In this document: positions 44,747-57,508 of the stretch, piece after piece
How the letters are laid out: each line of letters begins with the position of its first letter
How positions within the stretch are numbered: the first letter of the stretch is position 1
DNA from: Sphaeramia orbicularis
Lineage: Eukaryota; Chordata; Actinopteri; Kurtiformes; Apogonidae
Direction of reading: 5' to 3'
Assembly: GCF_902148855.1 (NCBI RefSeq)
Contig: NC_043978.1
Span: 780,367 to 844,366 of the forward strand
Length of the DNA stretch: 64,000 bases
Position numbers and translations under genes: made by a program
Notes under the pieces: generated by a model
What the model was told of the DNA's origin: nothing
Database searches by the model: none
Seen by the model: only the letters and a program-made list of their open reading frames with translations

Positions 44747-47700
44747 GGTTACAAAGCTCTTTATAATTCTAACTTATCACTACCTGAACTGGAAGAATTT
44801 TTTAGTTCTTTAGGTGAAATCAAGGTAATTACAGAAGATGATAAAGCAATCTGTGATTCTCCAATTACTATTTCAGAAACCAGGGATGCTATTAAAAACT
44901 GAAATTAAACAAATCCCCTGGAGTGGATGGTTTAACCTCTGAATTTTATGAACTTTTTTCAGAAGAACTTGCTCCTTTTTTGCTTAATGTCTGTATTAAA
45001 AGTTTTTACAATGAAGTTTTTCCACCCTCTTTATGCCAAGGTTTAATTACCTTAATCCCTAAGCTGCAAAAACAGATCTTATTGTTAGATAATTGGTGTT
45101 CTATCTCATTACTGAACAATGATTATAAAATTATTGCATTATGCTTAGCTAACAAATTTTTAAAAAGTTATAAATGGTATAACTGATGAGTCTCAAAATG
45201 GCTTTATGTCAGGTAGATACATTATTGATAATATAAGACTTATTCTGGATGTCTTGGACTATTCAGATTTAATACAAGATAAAAGTTTCCTTCTTTTTCT
45301 GGACTTTCGTAAGGCTTTTGATTCTATAGAGCATCAATTTATTTTTAAAGCTCTTGATTTATTTGGTTTTGGTGAACATTTTAAAAAATCAGTCTGCACC
45401 TTATATGCTTCTGTGAACAGCTCAGCCAAATGACCCCATGGTACTACTAGAAGATTTAGAATGGAACAGGGGATCCGTCAGGGATGTCCCGTCTCCTCTT
45501 ACTTATTTCTACTTCCTGTGCAAATTCCAGCCAATTATATTAACAGTTCCTTAAAAGGAATCACCATAACAGGAAGAGTAATCTCTTTGACTCAGCTTGC
45601 AGATGATACAACTCTTTTTCTACAGGATTGAGCTCAAATTGATATTACAATTAAACTTGTAGACACATTCTCAGTTGCATCTGGTTTAAAACTTAACTTG
45701 TCCAAGTGGGATCTGTTTCCAGTCAAAGTCTGCAATGATGTACAAATGTGAGGAATCCCAGTGAAAAGTAAAGTTAAATACCTTGGTGTTATTATTGTTA
45801 AAGATAAACTGTCAAGAATGAATGAGAATTTAGTTCCATTAATTTCCTTAATTCAGCAGAAACTTAATTTATGAAGTCAAAGAGATTCAACACTAACTGG
45901 TAGAGTCCTGTTCTCCACAGCTGAAGGCTTATCGAAGCTTGTATATGCTAGCTCTGCACTGGAGGTCTCAAAGGGATATTTGTACCAAAATTGACAAAAT
46001 TTTATTTGACTTCATCTGGAAAAAAAAAAAAGTCATCTCATTGGAAAAACTGTAATGATAAACAAGCTGAGTAATGGTGGGTTCAATGTCCTAGATTTTC
46101 ATACTCTGCACTCCACATTCCAGATTAAATGGGTCAAAAGGTCCTTAACACACCAAATTCACTGTGGAACTTTATTTCTACATATGTATTTGAGGCTTTA
46201 GGACAGTGGTTCTTAACCTGGGTTCGATCGAACCCTAGGGGTTCGGTGAGTCAGTCTCAGGGGTTCGGCGGAGGTCAACACACACACTCGACTCATTAGT
46301 CAGGTGTGTGTGTCGGGCTAGGTCCGTGTATGTAAACAAACGGCTTCTGAGACTCTTTCTCTGACTGACATCCAATATACGCGGTGTATTGTTGTTGCTT
46401 ATAGCACTACAACACATCCGGAAGTGTTTATAATCTGTTCCACTCGTCTGACGATGAATTATTTGAGTATTTTCCACATCGTTGTTATGACTTTCGCTAC
46501 TTCCTGTTAACCACGGAGGCAGCCATGTGTAGCGTTTGTTTACATTTTTCGGTCACCGCACTGGTCAGTTACAATCATGTGACGACCGACGCACCGTCGC
46601 AGATGGAGAAATCGTATTACGCTAAAGCCGAGCTAGTGCCGTAATAAAACAACGATCACAAAAATACTGAAGGAGTATAATGAGAACTTTTTTTTTTGAT
46701 ACACTACATGCAATTATCTTTTTTTATGTCAAAATTGCGTGGTTCAGAAAGTTCGGAGCGAGATGGAACGAAACCCGGGTTTACCTGACGGCCTACACAT
46801 ACACATACACAACAGCAGAAGTCACACTGATTTGCAGTAAATATTCATTATTATTGTAGCCTGATGGAAATTAGGTGATGGGTGTGTGTTAAAATGTTAA
46901 AAATGATAAATAGCATAAATACAATAAGTTCATTATTGGAATACATAAGGTTAAAAATTAAAACCATTTCAGTGTGGTAGTATTAAAAAAGGTCATGTCT
47001 TTGTGAAAAGGTATGGAATTTGTTGTAAGTTCATGCACTGTATTGGTTTTGTTCTTTGAACACAGTGATGTTAATGCACAGTTCATTTTGTGCACCAGTA
47101 AAACATATGCCTGTGTCTTGAATTTGAAAAAAAATCATATTGTATTTTTTAATAAAGAAGGGTTGGGTGAATGCACATATGAAACTGGTGGGGTTCAGCA
47201 CCTCCAACAAGGTTAAGAACCACTGCTTTAGGAGGATGTAACTTTGTATTCAGATGTAACTACAATATAGAAAAGCTTCCTGTTAAACTTTCTAATGTTC
47301 ATAAACAGTTCCTTTTATGTTGGTCCTTGGTATAGAAGCAGAACTTTTCCCCTCACAAATGTTTTATATGGAATAACCAGAATGTATGTTTCAAACATAA
47401 GTCATTGTTTTTGAAGAATTGGGTTGATAATGGAATACTACTTACCTGTCAGCTGTTTAACAAGGAAGGTCAGTTATTTACTTATAGTGAATTTTTGTTA
47501 GAATATAAAATTCCGGTACTCCTTAGAGAATCTGCCGTTGTGTTTGATTCTATCCCTTCAGGTTTAAAAACTTTGCTGTCTTCTAATATTAGTCCTTCAA
47601 CAACCATTAGCCCTCAAATTGTTCAATCAGAATTATACACAGGAAATTTACATCCATTCTTGAGTTAAAAAAAACTAGTAATAAATGCATTACAGAAATG

Positions 47701-48533
47701 ATTCAAAATTAATTAATTAATTAATCTGTAAGCCATCTTCCATCTTTTTTTGGAGTAATTTATATTCTGAGGTGGAATGGGAAAAGGTCTGGTTATTACC
47801 AAGGAAGTGTTTTATTTCAAATAAAGTGACAGAGGTGTCTTTAAAACTGTTCCATAGGTGTTATCCAGTTAATTCAGCTCTGATTAAGTAGAAGATCAGT
47901 GTCCACCCTTTTTGCTCATTTTGTCATAATTCAGATGAAACATAAACTCATTTGTTTTGGAAATGTGCCTTTTGTCAAATATTTTGGTGTGATATCAGTG
48001 TTTATTTCAATAGAAAGCTGGATATTTCTTTTAACTTCAAATTGAAGATATTTTATTTGGTGTCTTTATTACTGATTTGCCTGCTCAGAAATTGTTTATT
48101 CGTAATCTCATTTCCTTATTAGCTAAATTTCATATACATACAAGCAAATCTGCCAATCAAAACCCCAGCTCTGTGGTCTTTAAATCTTGTTTGAAATCCT
48201 TTCTAGACACACTGAACTTTTGGACTAACCCTAAAGCTGTGAAGACTAAAGCCTTATGTGACCAATTTAAGTTGTAATTTATTTATTTTTATTTTATTTT
48301 TTTATTTTATTATTATTATTTTATTTATTTATTGTTTGTTTGTTTGTTTGTTGTTTTTTTCTCTTCTTGTTTATTCCTTTACTTTTATTTTATTTAATTT
48401 ACTTACCTGTTTACGTAATTGTATTTAATTTCTTTCTGCCTCACCTCAAGCATTGTGTTTTTTTCTCCATGCCATGTTCTGGTCTATGTGTATACGGTAT
48501 TTTGTAAATGAAGTATGAAAAAAAAAAAAAAAG
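44747..48533 (+). mobile_element. 5'-truncated L1-type LINE split by a hAT element
   Basis: It is flanked by aactaagaaac (44736-44746) and aactgagaaac (48534-48544), an 11-bp target duplication with one mismatch, and ends in poly-A (48519-48532). Encoded motifs: NKSPGVDGLTSEFYELF, LLFLDFRKAFDSIEHQFIF, MEQGIRQGCPVSSYLF, QLADDTTLFLQD, and after the hAT insert a C-terminal region with HPFCSFCHNSDETITHLFWK. Several stops. Without the insert it is about 2.76 kb, i.e. the 3' half of an L1. Confidence 0.9.
46204..47225 (+). mobile_element. hAT-type element (CAGTGGTTCTTAACCTGG), 1022 bp
   Basis: Termini CAGTGGTTCTTAACCTGGGT and its inverted partner ending AAGGTTAAGAACCACTG, flanked by the perfect 8-bp duplication ctttagga (46196-46203 and 47226-47233). 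The duplication restores the reading frame of the L1 it interrupts. No full transposase; the body has only short frames. Confidence 0.93.
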
Positions 48534-48669
48534 AACTGAGAAACAGAGGATGGAAGTGAAAGGACCGCCTTACTGGCCTCTGATTGGCTAGAAAGCCTCT
48601 GCTCCGGTTGGCTGTCACCTGTCACTCAACCTGTCAGGCAGTAGATGCGTCAGTCACCGCTGAGAACAG

Positions 48670-48671
<2 letters not shown>

Positions 48672-48717
<46 letters not shown>
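48672..48717. repeat. (TAA)n microsatellite
   Basis: About 15 TAA/AAT units. The flanks 48545-48671 and 48720-49100 show no gene. Confidence 0.95.
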
Positions 48718-48718
<1 letters not shown>

Positions 48719-49103
48719 TTAAGAAGAAGAAGAATGACTTATATTTGTTATGTTATTTAGAGCATGTATTTGCAGAACACACACATGGTCCAAATCCCAA
48801 ACAGATGCAGTGTTTTCAGACTCAATAATGGAAATCAAACCAGTTCATCTTCATTTGTAAACAACACAAACTACTGTTGGACCTGGGTCAAAGGTCACAG
48901 GTCCATATTTGGAGAATAACCCTGATGTTCAGTGACAGCTTCAGCGTGTCTTCTGTGTCCTCCACTGCTGTTGGAGGACTGTCTGCAGCTCCTGACAGAG
49001 AAGGTCCAGAAGCTCAGACCTGTTCCAGGGCCTGGACCCTCCATGTTCCTCCACAAGATTTCACAGTGGGTTCAGGTCTGGAGGTCGGACCGGACCTGAC
49101 AGG

Positions 49104-49495
49104 TGTTACGCCCCGGCCTAGGGTTGTACCAGGGCGAACATAATACTGCTCTACTTTTGTCCGCTCCCAAGCACACGTCAGTCAAAAAAACTAACGTTCA
49201 CAATATTTATTTTTTTTTGCAACTAAAGAAGGGTTAGAGGAGGATTCGGCTAAAACAACAAACTAAATATCTTCTTTACTGTTCAAAACTAAATGACCTA
49301 ATCCAAAACTAACCTAAACTCCCGAACCAAAAACAGGAGAAAAGGTGAAAATAAAGAGCCGACCTCCCCCACCAGAAAAAGGATCAAATTTACAAAATAC
49401 TATTTACAACTATATAGAAAATTGTGAATTAGCACACGAAACACACAAAGACTGACGATCACACACAGGAGCACACGGCTGAAGGCTGGCAGGAG

Positions 49496-49531
<36 letters not shown>

Positions 49532-49545
49532 GAGAGACGAGGAGA

Positions 49546-49585
<40 letters not shown>

Positions 49586-49587
49586 CG

Positions 49588-49632
<45 letters not shown>

Positions 49633-49804
49633 TGGAGAGCCAGGGCCATTTTTAAAGGGGCCGGACAATCACACTCCACCAATCAGCTTCCTGCAAAACA
49701 AACACAAAAAGGGCACAGCACACCCACTAAACACAAACATATATACATATATACACATAAACATTTATACGTAAATAAACAAATTATGACCCAGGGTCAT
49801 AACA
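49104..49804 (-). mobile_element. probable solo LTR (fossil)
   Basis: A 701-bp unit with ends tgttacgcccc and ggtcataaca (TG...CA, short inverted ends), flanked by acagg and ccagg (4 of 5 alike). On - an AATAAATATTG lies near the 3' end. It contains a long (GA)n tract. The flanking sequence closes to a continuous 'cctgacaggtctgcg' when the unit is left out. No internal genes. Confidence 0.5.
49497..49629. repeat. (GA)n microsatellite
   Basis: Long imperfect GA tract inside the LTR-like unit. It generates long RERERE and SLSLSL frames that are not genes. 49810-50820 to its right holds no recognisable gene. Confidence 0.97.
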
Positions 49805-51186
49805 CCAGGTCTGCGTCTGGTGGTCCTTCATCCACACCTTTATGGACCCAGCTGAGGACAGGAGCTTTGTCCTGACACAAGAACCAGTCTGACTCACAGT
49901 TTGGGGACACTGGCAGAGCACAAGTCCAGTAGTTTTCCATAGTTACTTTTGGATTACAGTTACTTTTGTGGTACTAATAGTACTGTTTTAGCCGATTGGA
50001 AGAAGATAATGACGGACACAGTAGTGGTGTTTCTACTTCTGCTTCTGAAATAAGACATGGACCAGCTGTTTATTCAGTAGAAGAAGGTGTGTTTGGGTTG
50101 GAATTCAACAGACACTGGAACGGAATGGAATGGAATGGAATGGAATACATACATACATATACATATACACACACACTAGTAGTACCAGCGGATATCCTAC
50201 TAACAGCTGTTAGTACTACTAATATAAACCTGTCCCATCTGTGGAACTACAGAATAAACACTGTCCCAGCTGTAGTTCAGACGTTCACAGCACTCACAAA
50301 CATTCTATACTGCATTCTTCTTAGTGAGCATTTTGATCGTATTTTCTACAGTGATGCAAAATGTACCAAAAACAAAATATACTGTTCTTCTTCTTCCAGT
50401 TATTGTGATTATGCTTATTCTTCTTATTAATTGTTGTTGGGCTGTTTGACTCCTGACCTGCACCATACTCTAAACACACCAGTAATCAACAGTACGTGTG
50501 GGTTCAAACCCAAACTGTGGATTCAGAGTTCAGCGGGATTCTTTCTTTTTGCCGTTCTGTACGTGTGGTTCACTCAACTCTAAATTCATATTTAACGTAA
50601 TATTTCATATTATCTGTGTCTTCAGTTGTACTAATGGAGATTCTATGATGCATATGATCAACAAGCAGGTGGATCAGTAAAGTCGTATCTTATTTTATCT
50701 GAAAAACTCACAAGTACCTGGTCCAGCGGGTGTACCTTTAAATTTCTTACACAATTGCTATTTTCTAAACCTTTTTCATTTATTTATGGTGATTTTTTAT
50801 AGGGTCACACAAAATAAATACAAATGATTTTATTAGAAACTCAAACACTTTATTTTTCCTCATGCATTCAGTGAATTCAACAGCATGCATTAGAATCATG
50901 TCACGTTTCCGCTGCAGACGCAGTAACAGACTGAAGCCCAACGGACACGTCTGTGTGAAAACAGTCTCAGATGATGCAGTCGGTCACCGTGGAACTTCCC
51001 TGAACACATGAACACACTGATCCCGTCTGTTCTCCAGGATACTGCACATTAGTGGAATACTCGGATACTCAGTCTAAAGTCAGAGACGATCAGGTCTGAA
51101 CAAAAGGCACAGACGACAACACTGACACAGTCTAAAAACAACTGCCCCGGGTGGACATCCCAGCAGCCACCTCTTCTCTTTGAACA

Positions 51187-52807
51187 CAGGTGTCAAACAT
51201 GTGGCCCGAGGTCCAAGTCCGGCCCACCAAAGGGTCCAGTCCGGCCCACCAAAGGGTCCAGTCCGGCCCTGGGGATGAATTTGTCAAATGCAAAAATTAC
51301 ACTGAAGATATGAACAGTCCTTTTAGTTCAGGTTCCACATTCAGACCAGTTCAATCTAAAGTGGGTCAGACCAGTCAAATACCGCCATGATAACATATAA
51401 ATAATAATAACAACTCTCAATTTTCCTTTGTAAATATTTTCATGTATTTATACTAAAACAAAGTATAATTTCAGAAAAAAATGTGAATAACCTGAACAAA
51501 TAAGAACAACATGAAACGTCTTAAGAGGTTTTTTTTTTTTTCAATTTTAACAATGTTCTGTCTGTTATTAAATGTTTTGTGTGTTTGTAGATCCACTGTG
51601 ACCTGTAAGTTATAATGTACATGTGTAAATGATAAACTGAGGCTGAATTTGGTTAAAATTAACCAGTAAAAGGTAATCAAAATAATCTATAGATAATGGT
51701 AACTCTACATTTTTCTCATTTTAGTGTAAAAAATGTAAAATTACATGGAAATGTTTTCATTTACAAACTATACTAAAAATACTAAAACTAAAAATGAATG
51801 ACTTGAACAAATATGAACATGAAATATGTTAAAATAAACAAGTACAATTTGAACACTGTTCTGTCTGTTATTAAATGTTTTGTGTTTGTAGATCCACTGT
51901 GATCTGTAAGTTATAATGTACATGTGGAAATGATAAACTGAGACAGAATAGTGTTAAAATTACACAGATTTTTTTCAGTTTGTTCATGTTATTCGCATCT
52001 TTTTGAAAAGACAGTTTGCAGATGTAAACCTTTTCAAAATGTAAATCAACTTTTTTTTTGCTTTAAAACACAGAAAAGTTTGGAGTTGACATTATTTATA
52101 TATAATTATTAATTTCAAAATTCAGAGAGTGCGCACTACTAGGAAAAGTTTTAGCATATCTGTGCGTGATGTTAAAGTACGGAACAGACTGAGGGAGGAG
52201 CACAAGGAATGTTCAAACAAGCCAATTCAAAAACACTTAGAAGAACAGGTTTTTCACAGATATAGGGATGAGGGTTATTAACTGTCACCATATGTTCACT
52301 GTTCATGTATATATTTCCTTCCTTGAGTTAGTTAGTATTTGTTTATTTATTCGCCAGCACAACTAAGAAAGGCATTGGTAAAAGAATATATGTGTATTTG
52401 TATGTGTGTATATGTATAAATGTATGTATGTGTATATGGATGAATGAGTGTGTGTGTGTGAATAGATACATAAATATAGAGTAATGTAAAAGGAAGACGG
52501 ACATATATTCTTAATAATATTGTAGGAACAGGGCGTGGGATTAAATAAGTTGCATTTCTTCCCACCCCTTTTCGGGTAAATGTAAATGGAACTATTGTGC
52601 TGTTCTTCTGTCTAAGGTTGTTATGATTCTTGATGTTTGTATTATTATGTATGTTTTGCTAGTGCATATATGTTAAATTTCATTGCATGTTCAGAATAAA
52701 TCACTAAATCACATTAAAATCACATCACATTATTGGACTGGTTCGGCCCACAGCAGATCAAATTAAGATGAATGTGGAACTGAACTAAAATGAGTCTGAC
52801 AGCCCTG
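51187..52807 (+). mobile_element. CAGGTGTCAAAC-type hAT-like element with LINE insert
   Basis: Begins caggtgtcaaacatgtggccc and ends gagtctgacagccctg. It contains a direct doubling of the agtccggcccaccaaagggtc block near the left end (51223-51268). It is interrupted by a LINE 3' end at about 52105-52735. Non-coding. Confidence 0.8.
52105..52735 (+). mobile_element. LINE 3' end (Rex1-like), 5'-truncated
   Basis: Encodes VRTTRKSFSISVRDVKV, RNRLREEHKECSNKPIQKHL and VFHRYRDEGY before TAA at about 52280, the end of a LINE ORF2. A 3' UTR and A-rich tail (cactaaatcacattaaaatc) follow. It interrupts the hAT-like element after 'ttgacattatttatata'. Confidence 0.7.
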
Positions 52808-53203
52808 GTTTAGAACAAACCCTGGAGGAGGAAAACCCTGGTTCTTGGTACCAGAACGTGCACGTATCCCATGCCTCCAGTTTCAGATGTGAACAGTGAC
52901 AGTTTGGCTCATACCAAACAGCCAAACGGACGCCTCAGGTGTCTAATGGACGTAACATCTGCCCTTCATGTGGTTCAGGTTTCATCATGAGTCCGTCCTG
53001 AAAACCAGCGGTGCTCTGGATGTGGGCCTTCAGACGATCCGCTGAAGGCCTTCAGATCTCCGCCCGGTCGACCGCCGCTGCTCCTTCAGTATCTGACGCC
53101 TTCGCTCAGACCACCGCAGAGTCCAGCTCGATGCAGCGTAAAGTGACCCTGGGTTGGGTGGGACTTCCTTCCAGGTCTGTGTCAGTCACTGGTTCGGTTG
53201 TCC

Positions 53204-53323
53204 TCAGTTTGGACCAGAGTGCAGCTGCTGCTGGTCGTACTCAGATATGAGCTTCTTGATGTGAGCCAGTTTGTTGTGGAGATATTCACAGCGGATTTTG
53301 TCCTGGCTGTAGTTGGGATTGGA
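53204..53323 (-). CDS. ell: ELL last coding exon (end of occludin-homology domain)
   Basis: After a TTATTTTTAG acceptor it reads SNPNYSQDKIRCEYLHNKLA HIKKLISEYDQQQLHSGPN and TGA at 53206-53204. It matches the end of human ELL (TNPNYSQEKKRCEYLHNKLAHIKRLIAEYDQ). The occludin-homology domain binds partner proteins such as EAF/ICE components. Phase 0, clean frame, 39 codons. Confidence 0.95.
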   Translation of the reverse strand, partial: SNPNYSQDKIRCEYLHNKLAHIKKLISEYDQQQLHSGPN

Positions 53324-53516
53324 CTAAAAATAATAAAACAACACGTAAGTAAGACGGTAAGAATATTCTAAGTACTACGGGTGCAACGGTGCAGAAACAT
53401 TTCGGTTCGGTACATTTTCGGTACATTTTCGGTACAGTGAAGGAGACCAATTCCATAAAAAAAAAAACTACTGAAGTAAAAATGCAGCATACTCTGAATT
53501 AAGTGTCACTCTACAA

Positions 53517-54821
53517 CAAGGTTCTAATAGTTTTGGATTTTTCATTATATTTTAGTTTTGACTTTTTTTTCTCTAATTCAGTTCGTTTTCATTTGTTTTT
53601 AGAGCAGGTTTGATAGTTTTTATTAGTTTTCGTTATTTTCTAAATGCTTTGTTTTAGTTTAGTTTTGGTATTAATTTTAGTTTAGCCGTCTCTTTTCTCT
53701 TCTTCTCTGTCGTATTCAAATAAATCCCAGACAGGACTCTGCTGCTTTCTCCCAACTTTAGTCTCCATTAGGGATGTAACGATTACTGGTATAATGATAA
53801 ACTGCGATAAAATCGCAGATGGTTAGTATTACCGTTTAACTTCTAATTCTCATGATAACTGTGTTTGATTACCACACTTTTAGGAGAAAAAACCCTATGG
53901 AAAGATCTGCTTTTATATCAAATATTTGAGTATAGTTTTAATTTATTACAATTTTAATTTTCTGTACCTATTATTTGGAACCAATATTCACTTTTAAAGT
54001 CTTTGAAAAGGTTCGTTAAACATCTGTGTGTTATTTATGCAATAAATTATATACATTTTTCAATTCGGATTTTATATTTTTTTTTTGTGTTTTCTGTCCT
54101 TTTGTGTTTTTATAGTAGGTTAAAATGAAAAAAAATAATAGACAGATGATATAGATGAAGTTGTGCTGAAAAACAGATCCAAACATGGGTATAGTAAACA
54201 TGTGTTTCTATAGTATATAAAGGCCAAATCAAAAGGACTGAAAAACAGACAGAATAGACTCAGACCACTAAGGGTTAATATTTGAATGTTTCTGACACAG
54301 AAAGGACACTGGGACTGTTATTTTATTTGGTTTTCTTGTTTTGTTTTGTTTTTTTCAAAATACAACTTGGTTAAATTATTTCAGTGTGTGTATATCAGTA
54401 CTTTTTGAACATTTTGAGCACAATTTCAACAATATCACGATAATAATGAGAACTGATAATTTTGGTCACAATAACCATGATATGAAATTTTCATATGGTT
54501 ACATCCCTAGTCTCCATGTTTCCAGGTAGAGTGGGGACCAGAAGACGACTCTAAACCACAAGTGACCGACTGTGAAGTGTCGTATGGTGCCACTAGCTAA
54601 AATTGCTAGAGCAAAATAAATCGCTTTCATATCAATCCGACGTAGACAGAGACGAAAACGAAGGAAATTTTATCCATAATTTTTATCCATTTAAGTTAGT
54701 TTTGTAAGCACACAATACAGTGTCAGTTAGTTATCGTTTTTCTTTTAATTATAGTTTTTATTTATTTCAGGTAACGAAAATGTTTCTTTAATTCTAGTTT
54801 TCGTCAACGATAATAACCTTG
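53517..54821 (-). mobile_element. hAT-like element B (middle), family of 6328-6900
   Basis: Ends caaggttctaatagt and aataataaccttg, flanked by ctctacaa (53509-53516) and ctctacag (54822-54829). The body is the reverse complement of 6328-6900, including ccacaagtgacc and 'cgtcttctggtccccact'. It is interrupted by element C; without it B is 556 bp. Confidence 0.92.
53769..54509. mobile_element. hAT-like element C (innermost), 741 bp
   Basis: Ends tagggatgtaac and gttacatcccta are perfect inverted repeats, flanked by the perfect 8-bp duplication gtctccat (53761-53768, 54510-54517). The uninterrupted sister of B at 6328-6900 shows a single gtctccat at the matching point. Subterminal atatcacgataat words are typical of hAT. 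Non-coding. Confidence 0.95.
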
Positions 54822-55673
54822 CTCTACAGCTGAAGTTTTTATTTCGCTGTGTGGGTCATGTAATGTGCAAATACATATATATAAATAAATTATGAATTGA
54901 ATCGTAGACAGTTGAAATTCTGCCCTTAATTCAGTAAAATCCAACTGAATACGGCCTTAAATCTGAAAAAACAAACATTCCAATAGCATTTGTTCTGTCA
55001 TTTTCTGGATCAGAAGCGCTGGCTGTTTAAACACTGCTGGGGTCTGGGGTCGGCTTAGGTTTTCTCTTGGTAACGCTCATTTTAACAGTTGGACGGTGTC
55101 CTTTTAAATACATTATGAAATTTGAAGTGTTAGCAGAAATATAAGTGATCTTCACCAAGCAATGCAGACACACCGCTCTGGTTTTGTTGACTTTTCTCTC
55201 TCCGTTGACAACACCCCCCCGTTGACACCCCCCCCCCCCCCTCCCCATTACACACCACCACACAAACAGATGAATTCCACAGGAGACACTGACTGTATCC
55301 AGGGGTTCAATAAATCAATCATTAAGGAATATGACATGGTTTTATCATAAAGTATATAAAGAATATTTAGCTTTTACTCTTATAGACCCTATTGAAAAAG
55401 AAATTCAGGTTCTCAGGAAAATTGCTGCTTATCAATTAATCGTTAATCGATCGATAAGGTCAACCAACTAACGATTAATGAATTAATCAATTTGCACCCC
55501 TAGTGTGTTCCGCTTCAAGGTTCGAGTGGAAACTTAAGGCGAGTGTTTGCATTCTTCACCAAAACGGTTTTGTACAAACGAGTGCACCGTTACACCCCTA
55601 CTAAGTACAGCTGACAGATGAGTAAATACTGAAAAGAATTATTTTTTTAGGCAGACAATAAACAGATCTTTAC

Positions 55674-55718
55674 CTTTTTAATTTTGCGATACTCTTGTAC
55701 AATCTGGTTATGAACCGT
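55674..55718 (-). CDS. ell: ELL exon (occludin-homology domain)
   Basis: A 45-bp exon between TTTTGCAG and GTAAAG, reading TVHNQIVQEYRKIKK, which matches human ELL (xVHxQILQEYRKIKK). Phase 0 at both ends. Confidence 0.93.
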
Positions 55719-56094
55719 CTGCAAAAGACAAAAGTTACAAGTGAAAAATGGAAAACACTTTTAATCGACAGCAATTACAGCCAAAAAAAAAAAAAAACAG
55801 TTCTCTAGTACAACAAACAATGTAGAGCTGAGATTATTAACTAACTTTAATAAACTCGAATCTATCAAACAAAATAGTTAATGACATTTTTCCTGATGGA
55901 ACCTTGGTTTCCTTCATGTCTCTGCTGTTAAAAATTGGTTCCACTGTTGTGTTTCACACGGACGCTTATTGTGACGCACATGAGTCCAGGCCCCACCCCC
56001 AGTTGGATGTTCGGTCCATGTTCAGTTGGTCTCAGTCAGGTGGATCCAAATGTGTTTCAGACTGAGCTGACAGATTAGAGGGTACAGATGGAAC

Positions 56095-56802
56095 CAGAGG
56101 TTGCGCTAGACATTTTTATTGTCCGTCATTTTGACGGACAGGGTCGTAAAAATTCCGTCATAACATATTATTATCTGTAATTTCAAATTTTTATTTTTTA
56201 ATGATAATGAGATATATTTAGTAGTATTTAATGTTCAAAAACATCTCAGTGACACAGCAGCTGTAGTTGCTGCTGGCTGATAAACCAACGTGATATCACG
56301 ACTCACATAATTCTATACTCCACTTTTAACTGGTGTGTTCTCTGTAGACATTCTAAACTTTCCTTGTGTTTGTTCACACAGTGTCCAATCCCATGAACTG
56401 AGGGTTCGGGTTCAGGTTCTGTGAACCACAGATCTGGAAACAAATGGACATGCCATCAAATAACACATGAAAGGTAGAAAATGCGTACATGTAACACACC
56501 AAATGCCATCAGAACTGGAGTATTCCTTGTCTGTCCGTCATCCTTCACCGCATCAGTCCCTTTTTTTTTCACCACGTTTATCAGTCCCATCACATTTACT
56601 GGGTTTTAAAAGAACTGAGGAGACTCGGCTGTCTTCACATTTTGCGCTAGCAAAGTAGCATCTAATTTTGGCTAAAGTCAGCAAAAAAACGATTACCCTC
56701 AGTATTTTAATCTGTCAAAATGACGGACGGCCATCAGAATTTTCCGTCATTTAAAAAAAAAATCTGTCAATGACGGAATATTTTCAGTTAACGCAACCTC
56801 TG
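56095..56802. mobile_element. hAT-type element (CAGAGGTTGCG), 708 bp
   Basis: Ends CAGAGGTTGCGCTAGAC and the inverted GTTAACGCAACCTCTG, flanked by the perfect 8-bp duplication gatggaac (56087-56094, 56803-56810). Subterminal repeats of cgtcatttTGACGGA in both orientations. It lies in an ELL intron. No transposase; the frame at 56467-56658 is not recognisable. Confidence 0.93.
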
Positions 56803-57331
56803 GATGGAACTGGACTGGTTTGGACCAGTTTACATCTGGTGGTGTTGGTGTTATTTCTCTCTCTCTATTTTTTTCTATATCCTTTTACTTTGATACTTTT
56901 TGTAGTTGTTGTTTCAGCTGATTCTGGAATAAAGAACAAGTTGTTTGTCATTTTCACACGTCTGTTTCACATTTTTACTATTTTTTTTTTTCATTCATTC
57001 AAATAATTGGTAAATGGGATGAAGTCGATTATTTCACTGCTTTTTCCAACAGGAGGTGACCATGTTGGATCCATCTCCCTTTATTACTTGACTTTTCGAC
57101 CGTTGTTAGACATTAGTCGCTTTTCCATTGACCCTCAAATTGCGTGAATATAACTTACACATAAAAATTTGCCAAATGGAAAAAAGACAGTTTCACCAAA
57201 ACCTGTTTTTCCATGAAAAGTTTTTGCACTTGAAAGAGGTGGTTTGTTGGGTGTAGAAAAATTGGTATATCATGCAAAACTGCAATGGAAAGGGCACTCC
57301 TATTTTTGGGGCATTTCGCAGGAGGGCCGGC

Positions 57332-57508
57332 GTTACGTTCTACATGTTACATTCTACGTATTTCACCTGGGGGCGGGGTTACGTTCTACATGTTACATTC
57401 TACGTATTTCACCCGGGGGCGGGGTTACGTTCTACATGTTACATTCTACGTATTTCACCCGGGGGCGGGGTTACGTTCTACATGTTACATTCTACGTATT
57501 TCACCCAG
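57332..57508. repeat. 46-bp minisatellite, four units
   Basis: The unit begins gttacgttctacatgttac and ends atttcacccgggggcgggg; starts are at 57332, 57378, 57424 and 57470. Because 46 is not a multiple of 3 and the unit has no stop in any forward frame, all three + frames are open. This is a repeat effect, not a gene. It lies in an ELL intron 74 bp from an exon. Confidence 0.95.

Larger units (their letters stand above)
50829..53203 (-). other. ell: ELL 3' untranslated region with polyadenylation signals
   Basis: Downstream of the ELL stop codon on the - strand. AATAAA occurs at 50849-50854 and again at 50829-50834, with GT-rich sequence following, so the transcript should end near 50810. 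The UTR contains a CAGGTGTC-type element (51187-52807) with a LINE tail in it. The assignment is by position and signal only. Confidence 0.6.
53376..55600 (-). mobile_element. hAT-type element A (outermost of three nested)
   Basis: Ends tacgggtgcaacggtgc and gcaccgttacacccta (2 mismatches when reversed), flanked by the perfect 8-bp duplication ctaagtac (53368-53375, 55601-55608). The left subterminal part repeats 'ttcggtacattttcggtacag'. It contains element B. It lies in the ELL intron between the exons ending at 55674 and starting at 53323. Confidence 0.9.

Noticed and set aside
49410-49774. SLSLSL and RERERE frames
   Set aside because: Produced by the (GA)n tract inside the LTR-like unit.
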